Shown: positions 25,801-33,924 of the stretch, piece after piece
Numbering within the stretch: position 1 is the stretch's first letter
Layout: the number at the start of each line of letters is the position of its first letter
Assembly (NCBI GenBank): GCA_950097015.1
Contig: CATNEN010000030.1
Span: forward strand, 2,961,001-3,025,000
Direction: 5' to 3'
Source: Macrostomum hystrix
Lineage: Eukaryota > Platyhelminthes > Macrostomidae
Length of the DNA stretch: 64,000 nucleotides
The notes under the pieces: model-generated
The model's database searches: none
Seen by the model: the letters and a program-made list of their open reading frames with translations, nothing else
What the model was told of the DNA's origin: nothing
Translations under genes and position numbers: made by a program

Positions 25801-28800
25801 TGTCACCAGAGAAGATTTTATCTGCTAAAGTGTCACCAGAGAGGATATTGACTGCTCAAGTGTCACCAGAGAGGATTTTAACTGCTCAAGTGTCACCAGA
25901 GAGGATATTGACTGCTCAAGTGTCACCAGAGAGGATTTTAACTGCTCAAGTGTCACCAGAGAGGATATTGACTGCTCAAGTGTCACCAGAGAGGATTTTA
26001 ACTGCTCAAGTGTCACCAGAGAGGATTTTATCTGCTAAAGTGTAACCAGAGAGGATTTTATCTGCTAAAGTGTCACCAGAGAGGATTTTATCTGCTAAAG
26101 TGTCACCAGAGAGGATTTTATCTGCTCAAGTGTCACCAGAGAGGATATTGACTGCTCAAATGTCACCAGAGAGGATATTGACTGCTCAAGTGTCACCAGA
26201 GAGGATATTGACTGCTCAAGTGTCACCAGAGAGGATATTGACTGCTCAAGTGTCACCAGAGAGGATATTGACTGCTCAAGTGTCACCAGAGAGGATATTG
26301 ACTGCTCAAGTGTCACCAGAGAGGCAGACTGCTCATGAAGTGTCACCAAAGTCATAGCAAACATTCGGTTGCTTTGCCTTGGAAATAAATACTGCTCCGG
26401 TGTATATTGCTCAGATACTTCTCTCAGTAACCAACTTCTTACTACTATCACCATCGAAACATGTTTTGAAATGGTTAAAAGTACAGGTTGGATAAAAGTA
26501 CACCAATTCCATTGTTAGCCTTGTCTCCGCTTGCAGCCAGCTCAGCGGTCCGCGCCGCCGGCGCTCCTCACTTTCCTCTGAAGGACTCTGAGTACTCCGG
26601 CTATCAGAACTATCACGCCAGGGGGCCGCAGCCGCAGCCGCAGCACAGCAAGCAGGATCGGCTGTCCTACAAGATGCGAGTGTCCGAATTCTTCAGCGCC
26701 CCCATCACTCGCTATTGGATTCATCTCATCACCTACGCCATCTTCATTGTGTCCTACTTCTCCTATGTGCTTGTGGTGCTGCCAGAACACGGGTTTGTGC
26801 TGGCATAATCATATTTGCTTACTGGGTGAATCTCTTTAGTGAACTCTTCTTGAGTCCAAGCTAATTAGGTACACGTACACGTCGTATTTTATTTTGGGGT
26901 CGAAGATAACAACCAGTCCTTAGGTCTTTATGTACTTTATTGCATCCAGGAAGCCAATTAGGCGATGTACTTTATGGTATCTATGGTACCCATTAGAGCG
27001 ATGTACTTTTTTGTATCTATGGTACCAATTAGGCAATGTACTTTATTGTATCTATGGTACCCATTAGAGCGATGTACTTTTTTGTATCTATGGTACCAAT
27101 TAGGCAATGTACTTTATTGTATCTATGGTACCCATTAGAGCGATGTACTTTTTTGTATCTATGGTACCAATTAGGCAATGTACTTTATTGTATCTATGGT
27201 ACCAATTAGGCAATGTACTTTATTGTATCTATGGTACCCATTAGAGCGATGTACTTTTTTGTATCTATGGTACCAATTAGGCAATGTACTTTTTTGTATC
27301 TATGGTACCAATTAGGCAATGTACTTTATTGTATCTATGGTACCCATTAGAGCGATGTACTTTTTTGCACCCAGGAGCCAATTAGAGCGATGTACTTTAT
27401 TGCATCCTGCAAGCCGATTAGAGCGATGTACTTTATGGCATCCTGCAAGCCGATTAGAGCGATGTAATTTATTGCATCTATGAAAAAATTAGGCGATGTA
27501 CTTTATTAAAATCAACAAGGTAAACTAATCATAGAACCATGGTCATTATCTTAGCTACGTGTGGCAAGAGTACCTGGTGTTCGCCTACATCGGGTCCTAC
27601 ACTCTTGACAAGGCTCGCGAGATAGCCAACTGTAACGGACTGACAATGCTTGTGAAGCTGCAGGTACACCTGTCGGACCTGTGGAACATCTACGACTTGT
27701 TCATCTGCGCCTTCTCCCTACTAGGCATTACGCTTCGCGTCGCTTCTGTTAAAAGTGTCGGTAGCGGTACAAGCGTTCCTAGTTTCTACTCAAATTATAG
27801 CCTCCTGTTGCTAGGCAACGATTCAACGCTAGGCGACGCGCACTCGGAATTCGTGCGCCAATTTTATGTATTCTTCTGCTCGCACAATATCATGGTTATC
27901 TGTCTGGCTCTGTGGCTACTGAGAATATTCGAAGTGTTGATCAACTGGAAGCATCTAGGACCCTACCTGTACATGGTGGCCACAATGATCAGCAAGATGC
28001 TGCCGCCTGTTGTCATCATTTTTATACCACTGTGCGCGTTCGGCATTGTGCGCCAGGGCATTCAATATCCGCAGTACAACACCTTTAACATCACCGTGCT
28101 CAAAGGTGTCCTACTCAAGCCCTACTTTATGCTCTATGGCGAGGTCTACGCCGGCGAGATCGATCCAGACGAATGGACTGGCCTGGAGTCCCTGATGCCT
28201 CTGCGCTGCGTGGTCCCAATCGCCATGGTGATCTTCCTGCTCGTGGCCGTGATTGTGTGCATCAGCATTATCATCGCCGTGTTTAACGATGTCTATCACG
28301 AGGTGCACGAGAAATCAAAGCAGGTTTACAAATACCTGAGATTCTCAATCATTATCGAGTACGAATCTATGCCGGTATTTCCGCCGCCTCTATCTCTGCT
28401 ATCCTGGATATTTCTGGCTGTCCGGTGGCTGCATCATCGACGGCGCAAAATCTGCAGCAGCGGTTAGTGTTCTTCTAGTCTGCTTGCTGTCAGGTAGCTA
28501 TTGACTTGGTCTAATCCTTGGCTGGTTATTTTATCATTGTTATTCCCACCACCTACACTGCAGGCGGGCCAATCAGCGCCGCCGGGTCCACCACGGTTGC
28601 CGGAGACGGCGAGGAGAACCGGGTGCACGTGATAACCTCTCTGAAACTGTTCCTCAAGCAGGACGAAATTGAAGATCTGCAAGACTTCGAAGAGGAGTGC
28701 GTTCAGGACTTCCTGCTGAGCCAGGCTAGAGCCCAGCGCGAGAAGCTCGACCATCGCATCGCTGCCACAAACCAGCTGGCTGAGAACACGGCCCTCCGAC

Positions 28801-30471
28801 TCGAGGACATGATCCAGCGCCAGTCAGTCATCAAGCACATGCTTCAGCTGGTCGACCAGCGTATCAGTGGCTCCGGCGGCGGCAACAGCGCCGCTGCTAC
28901 GGCGGCTGCGGCTGCCGCTGTGGCTGCGGCCATTGCTGCGACCGCGCCAACAACCTCCGCCGGAGCCAGCAGCGTCGCCGAGGCGATGCTGGGCCGTCTT
29001 GTTGAAGCGGAGTTGCCAGACGACGATGCTGTCGCCGCTGCGGTAGCTGCAGCGGCCGCCTCGGCAGCAGCCGCAGCCGCCGCAGCAGCCAGAAGCGGCG
29101 GAGCGGCTGGGGCCGCTGGCGGAAATTTTAATTTTCGCGCTGGCGGGTCGGTACGGCAGAGGTGCAGCTCCACTAGGCATCGGCATCCTTCAAGGAACAG
29201 GTGAAAACGCTTGTCTATATCAATGATTGATTTCCATCAGTGAACGTGCAACTTGTTTACAAGTCAGCTTCTCAATCTTTCACAGACCACAGAGGAGGTT
29301 GTAGCCTAGTGGTTAGAGCGTCGGACTCACAACTGGAAGGTCGGGGGTTCGATTCCCGACTTACTGGAACAATTTATGTCCTTTAGCAAGTCTTTTAGCT
29401 TCAGTTCACCCAGCTGTTAAATGGGTATCAAATTAGGCGGGGGTAATTGAGGATGGGTGTGGCGTCCCCCAGTCCATGGACTGAACTGTTGTATGCAATA
29501 GCTGCGGCTGGGCTGCCGGCTGCACATCTGGCCGAATTAGGGCAGGTGTAATCAATTATTATTATACTTTTTACAGATCCCAGTCCTTCACTGACAACAA
29601 ACAGCGGCAACAACCGTCACGACGTTCCCCGCACGCGAGCGGCGGCAGCGGCGTGGCTGGTCGAGTGAGCATTTCAGCCTCGGACGAAGCGGCCGCAGCT
29701 TTGCTAATCCAGCCTGACACACCCGATGCCACGATGCCGGACCATGCCGCCCTGCTGCTGGACATTGGCGTCGTCGGAGGTAGCGGCGGTGGCGGCGGCA
29801 GCAGCGCGCAGATGCTGCGCCTCTTGTCGGCCACCAATGCCCCAGAGGAGTACACCAGCATCTGCGACGGCATCGAGGTGCCGCTGCCGGTCACTGAGCC
29901 GCCGAGTCCGCCTACGCCGGCTAGTCCTGGCCCAGCCCGTCAGTCGGATCGGGACAATGCCGAATTCGGGGGCGGCGACGGTGGCGGCGGCAGCGCCGGC
30001 CATCGTGGCAGCGCAGCTGAAGAAGTCGAGGCTAACAAAGTCCGAAGCAGCGGCTTTGGCATCGCATTCAGCGACGTTGGCGCCAGCGGCCAGACACTGG
30101 AGGCCATGCTGCGCAACGCCGAGGAGGTCGAACGTCAAGCTATGGGCCCGGCGTTAAAGCGCAGACTGCGCCAGCTCAGCTGTACGGCAGCCGCCGAGTC
30201 AAGCTCGGGCGCCACCCTGACCGATGGCATCAGAGCCGACGACGGCAGCGCGACCGCAGCCACGGCGCCTGGCGGTTTGGAATCGGCAACAGCGGCGTCT
30301 GAGTCCCTTATTAATATAGTCGAAGAGGTCATAGAGCACCTCGACGATGTTGCCAGCGCGGTCGAAGAGGAACCACGCCACGACGATGACGCCGAATCTG
30401 ACGGTGGACCGTTGATGATGCGACAGCTGTCTGTCTATGAGGATGCGGAGTCCAGCTCGAGAACGGATTGA
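16861..30471 (+). CDS. TRPM-family cation channel (TRPM1/3/6/7-like, without kinase)
   Basis: Nine exons: 16861-17411, 18088-18556, 18729-19430, 21099-21503, 23102-23906, 26537-26792, 27555-28462, 28564-29200, 29577-30471. All introns are GT-AG and phases agree, giving 1875 aa. Residues 1-780 form the TRPM homology region (WIERNICKLECVQFVP, CQCGKPLTEH, LVLTVHGGIQNFELQPKLK, AIGIAPWGVI). A pre-S1 helix lies near 790-812, followed by a poly-Ser/poly-Gln linker of about 220 residues, which is unusually long. S1 is near 1035-1058 and S2-S6 lie in exon 7. The pore reads KPYFMLYGEVYAGEID (about 1250-1266), matching the divalent-permeable TRPM1/3/6/7 group. After S6 come the TRP helix (FPPPLSLL) and the coiled coil (DEIEDLQDFEEE). 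The C-terminus (1365-1875) is Ala/Gly/Ser-rich; no alpha-kinase is seen. The channel should act at the plasma membrane in cation (Ca/Mg) entry. Confidence 0.95.
17460..17955. repeat. 19-bp minisatellite in TRPM intron 1
   Basis: About 25 units of GTAATGACCGAATATCTGG with variants, starting about 50 bp after the exon 1 donor. Confidence 0.92.
18625..18710. repeat. 20-bp repeat in TRPM intron 2
   Basis: Four degenerate copies of CCCCCAGTTAGCGATTTATC in a 172-bp intron, ending about 20 bp before the exon 3 acceptor. Confidence 0.75.
19455..19945. repeat. 22-bp minisatellite in TRPM intron 3, first array
   Basis: About 22 units with a period of 22, containing TTCAGGTTAACTTTAGGCTA. It starts about 25 bp after the exon 3 donor. 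Each unit carries the splice-like junction CTACCTTCAG|GTTAAC. Confidence 0.93.
19946..20549. other. unique part of TRPM intron 3
   Basis: AT-rich intron sequence between two arrays. Nothing recognised. Confidence 0.4.
20550..21020. repeat. 27-bp minisatellite in TRPM intron 3, second array
   Basis: About 17 units with a period of 27, containing AGAAGTAGATAGAGTGGGTA. The unit encodes VGRETEVDR in the frame that continues, without a stop, into TRPM exon 4 (see findings). Confidence 0.93.
21616..21890 (+). mobile_element. tRNA-derived SINE, family A, in TRPM intron 4
   Basis: A box TAACCTAGTGG at 21622-21632, decayed B box GGTTCGTTCC at 21666-21675, then the family body with the palindrome CAGTCCATGGACTG. 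The 3' tail is missing and no target-site duplication is evident, so this is an older copy. Confidence 0.78.
22370..23060. repeat. 22-bp minisatellite in TRPM intron 4
   Basis: About 28 units with a period of 22, containing GTGAATTCACATTCTGGTCA. Degenerate units (CTCATTATTTACATTTTGGT) continue to within about 40 bp of the exon 5 acceptor. Confidence 0.93.
24060..24655. repeat. 21-bp minisatellite in TRPM intron 5
   Basis: About 28 units with a period of 21, built on GGATGTAGCTATGACCCACT with GATGTGATCCACT and GGTGTGATCCACT variants. Open frames on both strands (CSYDPLG and IRVGHSY types) are by-products. Confidence 0.93.
24656..24940. repeat. 24-bp minisatellite adjoining the 21-bp array
   Basis: Twelve units with a period of 24, containing GGTGTAGCTATGATG and GCCCACTC. 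The unit is the neighbouring 21-bp unit plus three bases, so it appears to have arisen from it by an in-frame insertion and later expansion. Confidence 0.9.
24941..25499. other. unique part of TRPM intron 5
   Basis: AT-rich non-coding DNA between two arrays. Nothing recognised. Confidence 0.4.
25500..26345. repeat. 30-bp minisatellite in TRPM intron 5
   Basis: About 28 units with a very regular period of 30, containing GTGTCACCAGAGAGGATATT or the GGATTTTATCTGCTAAA variant. Variant types occur in blocks along the array. The unit encodes VSPERILTAQ; not a gene. Confidence 0.94.
26930..27510. repeat. 35-bp minisatellite in TRPM intron 6
   Basis: About 16 units with a period of 35, containing TACTTTATTGTATCTATGGT and ACCAATTAGGCAATG, alternating with the CCCATTAGAGCG type. 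It ends about 40 bp before the exon 7 acceptor. Confidence 0.92.
29293..29566 (+). mobile_element. tRNA-derived SINE, family A, filling TRPM intron 8
   Basis: A box TAGCCTAGTGG at 29302-29312 and B box GGTTCGATTCC at 29346-29356. The body carries CCAGTCCATGGACTG, and the tail ATTATTATTATA runs straight into the polypyrimidine stretch of the exon 9 acceptor at 29567-29576. Flanks CTTTCACAGACCACAG (29277-29292) and CTTTTTACAGATCCCAG (29567-29583) look like a diverged target-site duplication. Confidence 0.85.
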
Positions 30472-31380
30472 TAATCCAGTCCACGGACTTTGTTGTGTAA
30501 GTAACGGATTGATTATCCAGTCCACAAACTGCGTTGCGTTACGGATTTCTTATCGAGTCCACTGACTGGGTAATGTAACAGATTGCTAGTCTTGTCCACA
30601 GACTGGGTTGTGTAACAGATTGCTAGTCCAGTCCACAGACTGGGTAATGTTACGGATTGCTAGTCTTGTCCACAGACTGGGTTGTGTAACAGATTGCTAG
30701 TCCAGTCCACTGACTGGGTAATGTAACGGATTGCTAGTCTTGTCCACAGACGGGTTGTGTAGCAGATTGCTAGTCCAGTCCACTGACTGGGTAATGTAAC
30801 GGATTGCTAGTCTTGTCCACAGACGGGTTGTGTAACAGATTGCTAATCCAGTCCACTGACTGGGTTATGTAACGGATTGCTAGTCTTGTCCACAGACTGG
30901 GTAATGTAACAGATTGCTAATCCAGTCCACTGACTGGGTTATGTAACGGATTGCTAGTCTTGTCCACAGACTGGGTTGTGTAACAGATTGCTAGTCCAGT
31001 CCACTGACTGGGTAATGTAACGGATTGCTAGTCTTGTCCACAGACTGGGTTGTGTAACAGATTGCTAGTCCAGTCCACTGACTGGGTAATGTAACGGATT
31101 GCTAGTCTTGTCCACAGACTGGGTTGTGTAACAGATTGCTAGTCCAGTCCACTGACTGGGTAATGTAACGGATTGCTAGTCTTGTCCACAGACGGGTTGT
31201 GTAACAGATTGCTAGTCTTGTCCACAGACTGGGTTGTGTAACAGATTGCTATGCCTGTCCACAGACTGGGTAATGTAACGGATTGCTATGCCTGTCCACA
31301 GACTGGGTAATGTAACGGATTGCTATGCCTGTCCACAGACTGGGTAATGTAACGGATTGCTAATCCAGTCCACAGACTAA
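30472..31380. repeat. 37-bp minisatellite just after the TRPM stop codon
   Basis: About 24 units with a period of 37, containing GGATTGCTAGTC, TGTCCACAGACTGGG and TAATGTAAC. Units of the TCTTGTCCACAGA and TCCAGTCCACTGA types alternate, giving a 74-bp higher-order period. The array starts within a few bases of the stop, so the TRPM 3' UTR is probably repeat sequence. Confidence 0.92.
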
Positions 31381-32489
31381 ATTTCGGCAAGTAAAACAAA
31401 TCTAAGTAGGAAATGCGTGCTAAACTGCCTTTCATATTCTCCATAGTATTTGAAATCGAAGCGAGGCATATCTTACTATTTTGTAATATTTTTGCAGATA
31501 ATTTAACCGAATTTGTGTTTTAGAATTACTCCTACTATCAAGCTTGTTGTGCTCTTATTTCCAATCGCGCATGTGTCTGTTTTCAATGGCTGCCACGGAA
31601 CTCCACTTAGATTTGACTTCTATATTGACACAATTCAGCTAGTGCATTGCTGCAGCCGATGTTTTTCTGTGTCTGCACATATTTTTCTCGTCACTAACAG
31701 CCCTTCCCCCCAGATGATCTGCTGTTTTTTTGCTGGTATTCGACGCAAGTTATGCAACGTGGAATTGAACTGTATTTGAATTATTGGCAAATTCTTAGAA
31801 TTAAGTAAAAAAACTATGCCAAATGACTATAATGATTTTCATTAAATCCTACTCTAGTATGTAATAAACAGCTTGTTTTTTATCAAATGGCACAATCGTA
31901 CACCTGTCTTGTGATCCCTTTAATTTTAATCTTGATCCTCAAGGTGCTAACCTGGCCATTTTTATTGTTTCATAAACTAGGTAGTTGTGTAGATTATTTT
32001 CGTTCTCGTTGTCGGTGTTAGCATGTTCAAAGTAGATTTAACTTATTTAATCTAAAAACTCACTTAATGGCATTTGTTGGCTAATTTAGCTGGCAATATC
32101 AAGCAGTTAATTTGACTCTATTCTGTCTGCGCTGTCATTTACCTATTTGTGTTTAATTATGAAAACATTTTTAACATTCTGATAGCTTGCCTACTATTAG
32201 TAGAGTGGCACAGTAGTACCTGATATTTATTTATTTACTTTAGATTGCTACCGATGCATTCGACTGTTTTGTTTGGCTTCTAATTAAGAAGAAAAATTCT
32301 GCGCTTCTAACTAAAAAAAGCTTTAATAGCTTATATACATTTTCTTAGCCCGAGCATTCAAACTATTAAATATATCCTGTATATTAAAAAAAAAGTGGTA
32401 AAAACTGACTTCATTATTCATAATTTTATGACTCCGTTAAATTAACCAGGGAATATAAGCCATTATTAGCTAGCCTGTAAGTTGCGAAA
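31381..32489. other. intergenic, no gene recognised
   Basis: AT-rich DNA. An AATAAA at 31863-31868 could serve a long TRPM 3' UTR. Small open frames here have no recognisable content. Confidence 0.4.
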
Positions 32490-33720
32490 CGCTTGAGATG
32501 AGACGGGGTGAGATTAGACAGGTGTTTGATGAGACGGGGTGAGATTAGACAGGTGTTTGATGAGACGGGTGAGATTAGACAGGTGTTTGATGAGACAGGT
32601 TGAGATTAGATAGGGTGAGATTAGACAGGTGTTTGATGAGACAGGGTAAGATTAGACAGGGTGAGATTAGATAGGGTGAGATTAGACATGTGTTTGATGA
32701 GACATGGGTGAGATTAGACATGTGTTTGATGAGACATGTGTTTGATGAGACATGGGTGAGATTAGACATGTGTTTGATGAGACATGGGTCAGAATAGACA
32801 TGTGTTTGATGAGGCAGGGTAAGATTAGACAGGTGTTTGATGAGACAGGGTGAGATTAGACAGGTGTTTGATGAGACAGGGTGAAATTATACAGGTGTTT
32901 GATGAGACGGGTAAGATTAGACAGGGTGAGATTAGATAGGGTGAGATTAGACAGGTGTTTGATGAGATAGGGTAAGATTAGACAGGGTGAGATTAGACAG
33001 GTTTTTGATGAGACGGGGTGAGATTAGACAGGTGTTTGATCAGACAGGTTGAGATTAGATAGGGTGAGATTAGACAGGTGTTTGATGAGACAGGGTAAGA
33101 TTAGACAGGGTGAGATTAGATAGGGTGAGATTAGACATGTGTTTGATGAGACATGGGTGAGATTAGACATGTGTTTGATGAGACATGGGTGAGATTAGAC
33201 ATGTGTTTGATGAGACATGGGTCAGAATAGACATGTGTTTGATGAGGCAGGGTAAGATTAGACAGGTGTTTGATGAGACAGGGTGAGATTAGACAGGTGT
33301 TTGATGAGACAGGGTGAAATTATACAGGTGTTTGATGAGACGGGTAAGATTTGACAGGGTGAGATTAGACAGGTGTTTGATGAGACAGGGTGAGATTAGA
33401 CAGGTGTTTGATGAGACAGGGTGAAATTATACAGGTGTTTGATGAGACGGGTAAGATTAGACAGGGTGAGATTAGACAGGTGTTTGATGAGGCAGGGTGA
33501 GATTAGACAGGGTGAAATTATACAGGTGTTTGATGAGACGGGTAAGATTAGACAGGGTGAGATTAGACAGGTGTTTGATGAGACAGGGTGAGATTAGACA
33601 GGTGTTTGATGAGACAGGGTGAAATTATACAGGTGTTTGATGAGACGGGTAAGATTAGACAGGGTGAGATTAGATAGGGTCAGATTTGACATGTGTTTGA
33701 TGAGACGGGTGAGATGGACA
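32490..33720. repeat. 31-bp minisatellite with 433-bp higher-order period
   Basis: Units of about 31 bp containing GATGAGACAGGGTGAGATTA and GACAGGTGTTT, with truncated units mixed in. A characteristic variant (GACATGGGTCAGAATAG) at 32781 recurs at 33214, showing a 433-bp segmental duplication inside the array. Confidence 0.92.
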
Positions 33721-33924
33721 GGGGATAGTTAAGATCAGATTCAGATTTACAGTTTAAATTTGCCGCATTCTGGTCCGCGAGCTGAAGGTCGCCAACCCTG
33801 AGCATGTGCAATTACACTCGAACAAAAACTTTCATTCCAGCAGGTTCCTTAGCAACAAAGTCCCTCGCCATCGAGCATAGAAAGAGCACAATAAAAGCCT
33901 AACAAACAAAGACACTCCGGCCTA
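33721..33924. other. 5' flank of the aldehyde dehydrogenase gene
   Basis: Contains an acceptor-like ACTTTCATTCCAG ending at 33840, about 85 nt before the start codon. Possible leader splice site. Confidence 0.35.

Noticed and set aside
29293-29356. tRNA gene (A and B boxes, cloverleaf-like start)
   Set aside because: The cloverleaf does not close, and the same sequence recurs with a common unrelated body, so it is a SINE head. The same reasoning applies to 16119, 21616, 51679, 54958 and 57256.
27555-30471. Alpha-kinase domain at the TRPM C-terminus, as in TRPM6/7
   Set aside because: Exons 8-9 encode a coiled coil and a low-complexity tail to a stop; none of the alpha-kinase motifs are visible.
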